Assembly (NCBI GenBank): GCA_029216955.1
Contig: JANAVB010009598.1
Span: 24,989,912 to 25,053,911, forward strand
DNA: 64,000 bases
Reading direction: 5' to 3'
Origin: Iris pallida
Taxonomy: Eukaryota > Streptophyta > Magnoliopsida > Asparagales > Iridaceae
A program made the position numbers and the translations under genes. Shown one piece after another: positions 11,540 to 22,089 of this stretch. Position 1 is the first letter of the stretch, and every line of letters starts with the position of its first letter. Under the pieces are notes generated by a model. It made no database searches and was not told where the DNA came from. It was given only the letters and a program-made list of their open reading frames with translations.

Positions 11540-12180
11540 GTCGGATTAGTATTGATCTATCATTTTGGTATGGACCGTATCGGTTGGTATTGGCCTTAGC
11601 GAATTGGTATCGTCCTATCCGATATGTATCGGCCGTATAGCCATTAAGTCATATTGGCCTTATCGATTTGGTATCGGTCATATCCGATAGGTATCGGCCG
11701 TGTTGGATTATTATATACCATTTTGGATTAGTATCGTTGAAGGTTTAGTAACAAGTGTACTTGGATTTCTCTCTTCTAGAGCCAGATTACCATTGCAAGA
11801 GAGTCACGAGAGCGTAGAAGGCCAGTTACAGAACATACATACTTCCTTTTCAATCTCGCTTTTCCTGATGGAAAATGAAGTATGTATGTTACTGTAACTG
11901 GCCAATCACGATCTGGTGATTCTCTTGCAATGGTATTCTAGCTCGAGAAGAGAGAAATCCAAGTACAGTTGTTACTAAACCTTCCACGATACTAATCCGA
12001 AATAGTCTATACTAATCCAGCACGGCCGATACCTATCGAATATGACCGATACCAAATCGATAAGACCAATATAAATCCTAGCTATTCGGCCGATACATGT
12101 ACATATCGGATATAGGACGATACCAATATGATACGTCCTATACTGAACCGATAGACCGATACTAATCTGATACACTAGAT
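11540..12180. repeat. Long hairpin 3 in CACTA
   Basis: Arms of roughly 300 bp around a loop near 11857. The inner arm is strong: ggccagttacag (11820) with ctgtaactggcc (11892), and the paired segments containing tacttggatttctctcttct and its complement. The outer arm is weaker and made of degenerate units of about 30 bp with 'ttggtatcgg..gtatcggccgt'. More small mismatches suggest it is older than hairpins 1 and 2, or that it formed from a tandem repeat. Confidence 0.8.
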
Positions 12181-12449
12181 ACGAAGTACATCTAGCATCT
12201 CTGTGGATCCACAAATTACTGCACGATAGTACCAACGACTCCAGTTACATCCGGTTATTGGTGAGTACATGATTACATAGTAATTCTGTTAGTCTTGTGA
12301 TACAGATTTTTACTCTCTCATGCTACCAACGTCACAACTTTTCGAGTGCTACTCCCTCTAATGATGATGAACGCAAAAAACCAACATCACAACTTTTATA
12401 ACTTGAGTAAATTTATTTACCCTATATGAAAATTTTTGTTGTCAGAAAG

Positions 12450-12761
12450 ATGGCTCCTAGGACTCGTCGATGTGGTGCTGCTAGTCGAGGAAGGGGTCGA
12501 GGCAAGAAACCCTTGGAGGTCGACACGGAGGAAGTCTCCGTCGTCAAACAAGAGCCGGTGACTGTCAAGGAAGAACCGATGACCATCAGGGAAGAGATTG
12601 CTCCCAAGCTTGAAGCTAAGGAGGAGCCACCGTCAGAGAGTAGTAGCATCGGGACCGACCCTCCTATTCCTACAGAAGACCTCAACCAGATTGAGCCTTC
12701 GTATGCAAAGTGGCTGATAGAATGGTACATGCCTCAACGCAATTATCATCCCTGGCTGTGA
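12450..12761 (+). CDS. Small ORF in CACTA, Arg/Gly-rich N-terminus and Glu-rich middle, unknown function
   Basis: ATG at 12450 follows a possible splice acceptor (ttgttgtcag) and gives 103 residues; the open frame extends to 12426. The N-terminus is strongly basic (RTRRCGAASRGRGRGKK), the middle has repeated Val-Lys-Glu-Glu/Pro motifs, and the end is WLIEWYMPQRNYHPWL. The order of basic, acidic and Trp-containing segments matches the ORF at 8833-9105 without clear sequence identity. It may be an N-terminal exon of a CACTA-encoded protein, a captured host exon, or chance. No DNA-binding fold can be assigned. Confidence 0.4.
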   Translation: MAPRTRRCGAASRGRGRGKKPLEVDTEEVSVVKQEPVTVKEEPMTIREEIAPKLEAKEEPPSESSSIGTDPPIPTEDLNQIEPSYAKWLIEWYMPQRNYHPWL

Positions 12762-12804
12762 GGATTCATCGTCTGACTTGCGGTCTTTGTTAAGGCCAAA
12801 GTCG

Positions 12805-13170
12805 ATTTTCCTATGTGTTTTGGAATATTTGTGAAAATTTTGGAATATTTGTGCTATGATCGGTCGTCAGGATTGGATATTAGGTTACTGTAACTGGCCA
12901 ACTCTTTCCTATGTGTTTTGGAATATTTATGAAAATTTTGGAATATTTGTGCAATGATCGGATTATAACGATGGATATTAGGTTACTCTTCCGGATAACT
13001 GATGTCTATTTTATATTAATTTGGTTTGGTCTATATGATTCTTGGATAATTGGTGTGCATTAAATTCGTATGTGCATATTTTGGTCTATGTGATTCTTGG
13101 ATAATTGGTGTGCATAATATATTTGGTCTATGTGATTGTTGGATAATTGGTGTGCATTATATATTGGTTT
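12805..13170 (+). repeat. Short tandem repeats downstream of ORF 12450-12761
   Basis: Two copies of a unit with tttcctatgtgttttggaat and gaaaattttggaatatttgtg (about 12809 and 12906), then three copies of a unit of about 50 bp with 'gattcttggataattggtgt' (13038, 13089, 13133). No coding signal. Confidence 0.75.
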
Positions 13171-13229
13171 GGTTTATGCAAATTTTTGCGAACAGCTAAA
13201 AAGCAGTAATTTTTTTTCAAAATATTCTC

Positions 13230-13913
13230 AGTTAGCGACGGACTTGTGACCGTTTTGCGACGGATGTCTCCAGTTGCCGACTATTTTTCGACGGTTATTC
13301 CGTCGCTACCTGGATATTTGAAAATTATTCCCAGGTAGCGACGGATGGTCGACGGACAATCCGTCGACATGATTTATTGTTCGACGGAATAGCGACGACA
13401 TATTCGTCGCCCGTATTCTGGAAATAACAAGAATTTCCAGAACAAGGTCGACGGTTAATCCGTCGCTATGCGGTCGATATATTGCGACAGCATAGCGACG
13501 ACTTATCCGTCGCCAAGTTGCTGGAAATGACATGAATTTCCAGAAGCTGGTCGACGGCTTTTCCGTCAGAAAACCGTCGCTAATACATCACTTGATATCG
13601 ACATTATCGACGGATTAGCGACGAAACGATACAATCTGATACGCTTTTGCGACGGGTTAGCGACGGTAATTTATGTCGGTATTGTCTACACAGTTAAGTA
13701 CTTAAAAGCTGAAGTGGACGACAGTCCGTCGGAAATGCGTCGCTAATGCTTCGTATTGTGACGTCGACTATCCGTCGCTATTCCGTCATACGACGACAAC
13801 TTAGCGACGGATGGTTATTAGCGACGAGCTGATTGCCGACGGATTTTTTTGGCCAATATCCGTCGGCAATCGGTCGCTAATAGTTATTACCGTCATCTTA
13901 GCGACGGATTCGG
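13230..13913. repeat. CACTA right subterminal repeat region
   Basis: Dense gcgacgg and ccgtcgc units in both orientations over about 680 bp, longer than the left region. It includes palindromic pairs such as agcgacggatggtcgacgg. The frame at minus 13306-13533 lies within the repeats and is not considered a gene. Confidence 0.85.
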
Positions 13914-13943
13914 CCGTCGCTAAATCGATAAATTTTGGTAGTG
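13914..13943 (-). repeat. CACTA right terminal inverted repeat
   Basis: Reads CCGTCGCTAAATCG...ATTTTGGTAGTG, the inverse of 6264-6293, and is followed by the duplicated TGA. Confidence 0.93.
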
Positions 13944-13946
13944 TGA
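13944..13946. other. Target-site duplication TGA, right of CACTA
   Basis: Second copy of the 3-bp duplication; the LTR A1 sequence resumes with gtcacaagcgattcgtg. Confidence 0.95.
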
Positions 13947-14280
13947 GTCACAAGCGATTCGTGAATCTATGAAAGCATAGAGATACATGATGATTCGTGA
14001 AAAGCACAAACATGTTGTATCTGATGCTCCCGAGGGGGATAACATCTCATGAAAAGATCCATATAGTACCAATCCGTGATAACAATCGTGTCAGCATCAA
14101 GTAAAGTAATCTAGAGCAAGAATATAAATCCTGGCAAATATGAAACGGTCAGAGAATGTACTCGCCTGATAACTGAATGTCTGAAGAGGATATACTGCCT
14201 GAGGAGAGATGTATGGCTCCTAATTAGAGCAATACAAGTCACAATGTATCCACAATGGTAAAAATAAAGTATACAATGCA

Positions 14281-14720
14281 TACTATATGATTCTAGGTCA
14301 ATCTGGTCAAAAGTCAACTCTTGGTCAACTCTAATAGTCAAACTGGGTCACTGGAAGTCATACTAGGTCACAGGGAATCAAACTAAGTCAAATAAAGTCA
14401 AACAAGGTCAAACAAGTCAAGGTTAGTCAAATCTAGGTTAAAGTCAACTCTTGGTCAACATTCTAATCAAACTAGTCAAATACTAGTCAACATGATCAAT
14501 CTGGGTCAAGTCTAGGTCAAACTTAGACCAACTAAGGTATTGGTCAAACAAAGACTAGTCAATAAGGTAATTAGGTCAAACATGGTCAGACTAGTTAAAC
14601 TAGTCATTTTAGGTTAGTCCTAGTCAAATCTAGGTCAATTAGGTCAAGGTTTGACCAATAGTTGACTTTGGTCAACAATGGTCAACAAGGGTCAACTAGT
14701 TAGTGTTTTGGGCCATTAGG
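14281..14720 (-). promoter_or_regulatory. Cluster of TTGAC (W-box core) motifs in LTR A1
   Basis: I count about 26 GTCAA on the + strand in 440 bp, i.e. TTGAC on the element's own strand, many as TTGACC, plus a few on the other strand. TTGAC(C/T) is the core of the W-box bound by WRKY transcription factors. The same cluster is in A2 (about 21059-21500) and a smaller one in B1 (500-600). Regulation by WRKY factors is inferred; it may be only a degenerate tandem repeat. Confidence 0.45.
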
Positions 14721-14955
14721 TCAATTTTGGGTTTAGCCCCAATGCCATAGGCTAGTCACTTGGCCATAGGCTATTGTCATAGGTTTTTATATAACCAATA
14801 TCTAGGGAGTCATTTATATATATATCTATATATATATATATACACATCTATCTACTACCCAACATCAATATGTATGTATACCCTATATATTACAATCACA
14901 CTCACTTATATATATATATATAATATATATATATAATGACATAATGTAATCTAAT

Positions 14956-15037
<82 letters not shown>

Positions 15038-17300
15038 CTTATATATATATTACATATATATAGGGGGAGAAGAAAGTGAGAGGGTGAGAGACTTAGAGTG
15101 AGAGAGAGAGTGAAAGAGAGAGAGAGCTGGACAGTGAGAGAGAGAGAAGGGGCTGAACACAGCAAGGGGGTTCCAGTTTTCCTGGAACCAGGATACCAGT
15201 CCCCAACACACACACACAGTACATATATACATATATATGTATATATATACACCACTACAAATATACACAACAATATACCCTCAAACCTCACCTACACACA
15301 CACATACATATATACTACATATATATACACTGAAATACACATATACATGCATATATCATAATCAAAATAGATTTGAAATTCATTTTTGAAAAACTGGGAT
15401 TTATCCAAAATATGGAAAAATATGCACTGTGTATTCGAAAACAGGTAAACCCAATTTCACACACGAAACCCAACTAAGGCTCGATTCCATTGGTTGGTAA
15501 CTGTGTCCCACAGTGTCCTCTAGTGTCCTAGGTACCTGACACGACACCACGACACAGTTTGACGTATCCAAACACTCAAAAAACTCACTCGGGTAAATCC
15601 TGATACTCACACGCATGCACAGCGTCGTGCACGCGGTTGCACGTCTCGTGGACACACCACGAGACACGACACGTCTCGTGGTCATGCACACGTGTAGCCC
15701 ACATATAGGGCTACACGATCCATACACTGACACGTGTCCACGACACTCGTGGACACGATACGAAACCCGTATCAGTCGTAAAAAATACGACTGATACACG
15801 CGTTTTGACAGCGTCGTGCACGCGGTTGCACGTCTCGTGCTCGTGACACAGGACACGACGCATCTCGTGCTCGTGTCCTCGTGTACGCCACATGATGGGC
15901 TACACGCTCGTGTTACCACGAGGTGCCAACGTGTCGTGTCCGCGCGACACGATATGCGCGAAGTTGCCCCCGCGCGCGTGTGCGCTGACAGCGCGTGTCC
16001 AGTGTGAGTGCGATTTCTCACTCGATACGACACGACACGACACCAAACTTTGGAGGCATGTTCGCATACATTGCCTTCGTGTCCATATTAATTTTCTCGT
16101 GTCCTAGGTGCCTGTGCAGTGCGCACGAAGGGTGGGGTAGCAGGGCACGCACGCGAGTCTCGTGCAGTGGGTTCGTATCCATTTTGGACACGGACACAGC
16201 ACGAAAACGTGCTCAGTCCACTTGGGTTGTGACCTACTAGTCTAGGGCTATACAAAAATATAATTTGTTTTACATTTTGATAAAAACAGATCCTTTGTGG
16301 CATTTCATCAAACAAGGTTTCCTAGCCTAGGATACGTGTCCGATACGGACACCAAACCAACTCTAATTTTCACCAAACTTGACCTACAGTTCCCTGGTAC
16401 CTAGATGCATGCAAATATGAAGAGAAAACACAATATTAACATGGTTTGAGGATATTTACCTATTTGTGTATTTCCAATGGAAATCAATAAAAGGGGGGTG
16501 TCTTTCCACTTGGTGATGTCCAAAGCTCCACAAATCCTTGATAGCAGGCCCTAACTAGTATTCTCTAGTGTAGGGGAGTCAAATGCAAGAAACTAGAGGT
16601 GATTTGGATCAAAATTGATCAAGTTGTGGTCTTGTGAAGAAATGGGAATTTCAAGGGTTAAAATTCATGTAAAATGATCATGAATTAATGTGATGGATTA
16701 ATATAGGAAGGGGGTAGTGGTAGGGGGTACCCCATGGCCGGCCATGGCAAGGGGGGGTGTCCTTGGGTTGCTTCCAAGCTAAGGAAGGTTGACTTCCATG
16801 TAAAGGGGTTGATATTTTGAATGGTTTATGGAAATATCTAATAAAGTAAATATCAAGATATTTACCTTACTTTAACCAATGCAAATATCTATCCCCTCAT
16901 CATTCTAGGTTAGTAACTAATCTCTAGATTAGGCTAAACTTGGTTAGAGACTATCATGACACTAATCAATAATTAAATAATAATAAAAACACATAAATCC
17001 AAATAATTCTAAATAAATCCTAGAAAATTACCAAAATACCCTTTAGGCTAAAAGCCCTAATTTAAAGTTCTAAACCTATGGCTAGGCTCACATGATCATG
17101 GTTAGTCTCTAGGTTATGAAAAACTAGGGTTTACACTAAGGTTTTGTTAGTAAGTCACAAAGTCATAAGTCGTGACTTTAGAAATAGTTTAACTTAACTA
17201 AAATCACCCAAAAATCATATTATGACTAAAGTACCACTAATAAATAATAAAAATAATAAATTTTCAAAAATATCCTAATTTCAGAAAACTGGGTGTTACA

Positions 17301-17314
17301 AGTCTACCCACCTT
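17301..17314 (-). other. Polypurine tract of element A
   Basis: Minus strand aaggtgggtagact directly before the LTR start tgtaacaccc; repeated at 24355-24368. Confidence 0.65.
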
Positions 17315-18054
17315 AAAATAATTTCGTCCTCGAAATTTAGATGGTCGTACTCCTCCTAGGTCAAACCTCCAACAATCAGGGACGAAGCTACTACCTAGAA
17401 ACATACAAGGTCAACAAGCAAAATATGGGTAGTAGACCTATACTGGGTCATGTCCAAAAATTGGCTGGCAGTTTTAGGTCATAAGGTGTCCTTAATCCAA
17501 ATCGAAATCAAAAGTAACTCCATGGGGTAAATCAGGATGGAGTCTCGGGTCAGGAAAATCGTACTAAGCAAATGAAGCACACAATGGTATGCCTGAGTGG
17601 GACACTAAGGTCATGGGTGTAGAGTGTCATGTCTAGGTCATGTATGTGAAATCAGTTTTGAGAAAACAACTAGTCTTGTGCTCCTAATTTAAAAGTTACG
17701 GTAATGTGCCTACGATGATCATAATTTAGAGTGGGAAAGGTCTATGGCCTAAATTGAACCAAAAATCGTGATAAAATAGTAGTATAAAAGACAGGTTAGG
17801 TGGGACAGTCCTGGTCATAGGTATAGACTAGGAAGATAAGGAAACAATAAATTATAGGGCTAAAAGGGTTACCATTCTATGGTCAGTGCTACTCTATCAA
17901 AAGGCATAGCATATACATTAATTCATTTAGAGGAAATTCTTGACAAAAGAGTTTAGTCAAGAATTATATTAATAGCTAAAGCTACTCCTACTCCTACTCC
18001 TAAGTAAGAGATGAAGAAACAAACAACAATCGACAAATCAAAAGAACTACCAGG

Positions 18055-19560
18055 TCAAAACTGATCGCTAATAAGAACAGGTAGGAGCAGATGGAATTGG
18101 ATTTCAAGATAGATATAATGAAGCAAGGTGGGAATGGAATTTAGAAGAACAGAACCTGCAAGCACATCGCCAATTGCCTGAGCATCCTCAACTGTCATGG
18201 CATAAGCTCGCCCCTGCTGACCTCTTCCAGCCTGCTGCTGAAACTGCAAAAATCTCTGCTGCTGTGGCTATAACAGTCCTCTCTGCTGCTGTCCTACCGG
18301 AGCCTTGGCTCCTGCTCCTAGTGCTGCTCCCTGTGCTACTCTGCCTGTGTACTGGGAACACTCCCTCAGCTGGTGGTCCGTTACCCCATATAGTAGGCAC
18401 CAGCCCAACCTCTTCCTGCACTCTCCCCATCCATGTCCCGGTTTCTTACAGTAGGGACAACTGGTAGTCTACTGTCTCGGGGCCTGCTGCTGCTGCCTCG
18501 GCTGCTGATACTGCTGTGGCTGCCTCTGCTGATGCTGATAGTGAGGCCTCTTGGCCTGACCTCCACTGCTGCCGACTCCCTGTGTATCACGGCCCCTCTT
18601 GAGCTTCAGCTCAAGATCGTCCTCAGCTGCCATCGCTCCTGCCAGAATCTCCTCAAAGGTGGCATTCCTGTCACTCTTGGTCAAGGACTTGACTTCCTTG
18701 ACCAAGCCCTTCCTGAACCTCCTCGTCTTTGCTGTCTCGCTAAGGCCCTCCACAAATCTGCTCAACCGGCAAAACTCACCGGAATACTCCTCTACAGTCT
18801 GGTTCCCCTGAACCAGGTTCTCGAACTGGGTCTCCAAAGCACCGACTGCCTGATCCGGGAAAAACTTCCCCTTGAAGAGCTCCTTGAAAGCTCCCCATGT
18901 CTGCCCTGGAGTGTCTACTCTCGGGTTCGTCTGATACCAGGTACGGCCAAGATCCCGTATCTGGCTGGCTGCTGCCTCTATCTGTAGTCCGGCTGGTATC
19001 TCCGCCAGTCGGAAAATCTCCTCAATGTGCTCAATCCAGTCATCAGCATAAAGAATCCCCTCTGTCCCCAAGAAGTCCTTGGGGTTCATCTTCTTGAAGT
19101 CCTGAATGCCCGGAATCCTCTGCTGTCGCGGCTGTCCCAATCCTCCCTGTGGCTGGACAGCCAACCTCTCCACCGTCGCTCTAGCCAGCTGATGGACCTC
19201 ATCTATGCCCCTGGTAAACTCCGTCGTATGACGCTGCTGCTGGGCCTGCTGCGTCTCTAGGAAATGCTGGAAGTATAAAAATATCTGTACAGCATCCACT
19301 AATCCAGAAGGCATCAGCGGCTGGAACTGCTGCTGGTGCTGCTGAAACTGTGGCTAACGAAACTGCGGGGGAGGCATGTCTGGGGTAGCTGGGATGGTCC
19401 CCCGAATAAGTAGAGGTGCACCCCTAAATGTGGCAGAAGCTCCCACATGAGCTGGAGTAAGGGGAGCTGTGGTCCCCAGGTCCTGGTGAGCTGGACGAGA
19501 GGTGGCAGACCTCTTAGTGGTGTCACCTGGACCGAGACGCTATGATCGTGTCTCCACCAT
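18055..19560 (-). pseudogene. Decayed Gypsy gag of element A
   Basis: Translation starts at ATG 19560 (MVETRS) and would have run past 18100. The longest intact piece is 18469-19314 (281 codons). It has the Gypsy capsid pattern: F.KMNPKDFLG near residue 55, WIEHIEEIF, WGAFKELFKGKFFP and [17 protein letters not shown], then a glutamine-rich linker. Past the stop at 18469 lies a CCHC zinc knuckle (CPYCKKPGHGWGEC) and a second one whose second cysteine position is tyrosine. The end reads DAQAIGDVLAGS..LLNSIP, the gag-protease junction, but the protease active site is missing. At least four in-frame stops, all TAG, interrupt the frame (near 19540, 19365, 18470 and 18270), each explicable as a C-to-T change. 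Confidence 0.82.
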
Positions 19561-19763
19561 CCTGAAGACAGATCAATAAGGAAGTCAATAACGGTACAAG
19601 GATAATAGTATCAAAGGATAATATGAAATAGATTATACAGATTTGAACAAAAGTCAGTAGATTCAAATCCATAGAAATTTCCTAATTGTGATTGAGTATC
19701 CACTCTCTCTAAGCCTATTCCTTAAAACCCTATCACAGGCTGTAGTGATACTCTAGTTCGAAT

Positions 19764-19806
19764 ACCACTATATAAACAGGACCTGCATGGGCCACCACTA
19801 AAAACG
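19764..19806 (-). other. Leader and putative primer binding site of element A
   Basis: Directly inside LTR A2, the minus strand reads cgtttttagtggtggcccatgcaggtcc. The part tggtggcccatgcagg is shared with element C at 38533-38548 and could pair with a tRNA 3' end in ...CCACCA. It is not the common initiator-Met site, and the tRNA is not identified. Confidence 0.45.
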
Positions 19807-21708
19807 TGTCACGACCCGCACCCTAGAGTAAGGGCACGAGAAGTGGGTACGTCCAGCCTACGCCACAGTGTCGGCGGTAGAACGCTGTCCTAGGTCAATC
19901 ATCTAACAATATAAAGTACCTGTACAGTTTATACTCTCCGAATGGAGGTGACAAACAGAAAACAATCTCAATCACATCTAGGTAGAAGAATGAATGATAG
20001 ATAGATAGACAGCAACTCAAGAGAACAGTAGATAGATCAAATAAGTCCAAGTGTCTAGGATAACATAACATCAGAATGTCAACTCATAATACAATAAGTC
20101 TAAGAGTCTATATATCTCAACATCTCAAAATACAACTCAGATGTGAGACAAAATGATAATACAGAAAAGACTGTCTAGCTAAACTAGCCTAGACTACTGG
20201 GGCAATATCCTCAGCTGCAGGTGGATCCTGCTGAGGGTCCACAACATAAGTATCATCTAGTCCTGCTCCATAATAGGTAGACGCCAGGGCCTCATCCTCA
20301 TCTTCTGTAATATTTTCAACAGGTCCATTCAGGACAGGAACGAGCACAATACATCTCACGCAGTGCATAGTATGATAGGAAATATAAAGCATGCAATAGA
20401 GTAAAATACAGGAAATGCTGAAAGAAGATACATGTAGCAAAAGAGATAAATGTAATGAAATATCTACTATAATAGAGAACTAGCAGTGTCTAGTGAGTCA
20501 GAGTAAAATATAGACATGTAAAATGGCATAGGAGATTCATGGCTACAGCTAAGAGTGATTCATGACTATAGCTACTGGGGTAATATCCACATGACTATTT
20601 CCACTCCCCCATCCCCAATCAATACACAAGGATCCATTCAGGTTATGTTAAGATTCGTGATAAGCCCATAAATGGGAGATTCATGAGAGGCTCTGTGAAC
20701 ATGAGAGTACATGAGTCACAAGCGATTCGTGAATCTATGAAAGCATAGAGATACATGATGATTCGTGAAAAGCACAAACTTGCTGTATCTGATGCTCCGG
20801 AGGGGGATAACATCTCATGAAAAGATCCATATAGTACCAATCCGTGATAACAATCGTGTCAGCATCAAGTAAAGTAATCTAGAGCAAGAATATAAATCCT
20901 GGCAAATATGAAACGGTCAGAGAATGTACTCGTCTGATAACTGAATGTCTGAAGAGGATATACTGCCTGAGGAGAGATGTATGGCTCCTAATCAGAGCAA
21001 TACAAGTCACAATGTATCCACAATGGTAAAAATAAAGTATACAATGCATACTACATGATTCTAGGTCAATCTGGTCAAAAGTCAACTCTTGGTCAACTCT
21101 AATAGTCAAACTGGGTCACAGGAAGTCATACTAGGTCACAGGGAATCAAACTAAGTCAAATAAAGTCAAACAAGGTCAAACAAGTCAAGGTTAGTCAAAT
21201 CTAGGTTAAAGTCAACTCTTGGTCAACATTCTAATCAAACTAGTCAAATACTAGTCAACATGATCAATCTGGGTCAAGTCTAGGTCAAACTTAGACCAAC
21301 TAAGGTATTGGTCAAACAAAGACTAGTCAATAAGGTAATTAGGTCAAACATGGTCAGACTAGTTAAACTAGTCATTTTAGGTTAGTCCTAGTCAAATCTA
21401 GGTCAATTAGGTCAAGGTTTGACCAATAGTTGACTTTGGTCAACAATGGTCAACAAGGGTCAACTAGTTAGTGTTTTGGGCCATTAGGTCAATTTTGGGT
21501 TTAGCCCCAATGCCATAGGCTAGTCACTTGGCCATAGGCTATTGTCATAGGTTTTCATATAACCTATATCAAGGAAGTCATTTATATATATATCTATATA
21601 TATAGATATACACATCTATCTACTACCCAATATCAATATGTATGTATACCCTATATATTACAATCACACTCACTTATATATATATATAATGACATAATGT
21701 AATCTAAT

Positions 21709-21795
<87 letters not shown>

Positions 21796-21948
21796 TTATA
21801 TATATATTACATATATATAGGGGGAGAAGAAAGTGAGAGGGTGAGAGACTTAGATTGAGAGAGAGAGTGAAAGAGAGAGAGAGCTGGACAGTGAGAGAGA
21901 GAGAAGGGGCTGAACACAGCAAGGGGGGTTCTAGTTTTCCTATATATA

Positions 21949-22039
<91 letters not shown>

Positions 22040-22058
22040 ATATATATATATATATATC

Positions 22059-22089
<31 letters not shown>

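Larger units (their letters stand above)
6264..13943. mobile_element. CACTA (En/Spm-type) DNA transposon, non-autonomous
   Basis: The 7,680-bp insert begins CACTACCAAAAT and ends ATTTTGGTAGTG, is flanked by TGA on both sides, and is absent from the sister LTR A2. Both ends carry dense subterminal repeats of the gcgacgg type. The interior has a GC-rich minisatellite next to an assembly gap, a recurring module of about 0.3 kb, three long hairpins, one shorter inverted repeat and two small ORFs with basic N-termini. I find no TNPD/TNP2-like transposase, though 330 bases are unknown. It is therefore probably a non-autonomous element mobilised in trans. It inserted after the A1/A2 duplication. Confidence 0.93.
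5359..17300 (-). mobile_element. LTR A1 of Gypsy-type element A, split by a CACTA transposon
   Basis: Runs from tgtcacgacccgc (5359) to gggtgttaca (17300) on the + strand, so it has TG...CA ends. The polypurine tract and 'tcgtcctcgaaattt' motif follow at 17301-17340, which makes it the 3' LTR of a minus-oriented element. Removing the CACTA insert and one TGA copy leaves about 4.26 kb, a very long LTR. It aligns throughout with 19807-24354. Internal landmarks are a GTCAA-rich tract (14281-14720), (AT)n at 14960-15035, a GA-rich stretch (15060-15160) and a CACG/CGTG-rich island (15440-16250). The 60-210-codon frames inside (for example minus 15401-16033) follow the low-complexity sequence and look non-coding. 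Confidence 0.85.
17301..19806 (-). mobile_element. Internal region of element A, about 2.5 kb, gag only
   Basis: On the minus strand, from right to left: a leader containing ttagtggtggcccatgcagg next to LTR A2, a decayed gag (19560-18055), about 0.75 kb without coding sequence, and the polypurine tract aaggtgggtagact next to LTR A1. Reverse transcriptase, RNase H and integrase are absent, so the element could only have moved with help from a relative. Confidence 0.8.

Noticed and set aside
11430..12310. gatacagatttt at 11430 and 12299 as ends of a separate insert
   Set aside because: Direct, not inverted, short, and not at the hairpin borders; no duplication found.
14902..15361. ORFs with long Ile-Tyr runs (also 21704-22118, 28050-29584, 49033-49274)
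   Set aside because: Translations of (AT)n and (CT)n microsatellites.
15401..16315. Overlapping frames of 60-210 codons on both strands (also 22574-23368)
   Set aside because: They lie in the CACG-rich part of the family A LTR, occur in many frames at once and show no domain; reported as a composition feature only.
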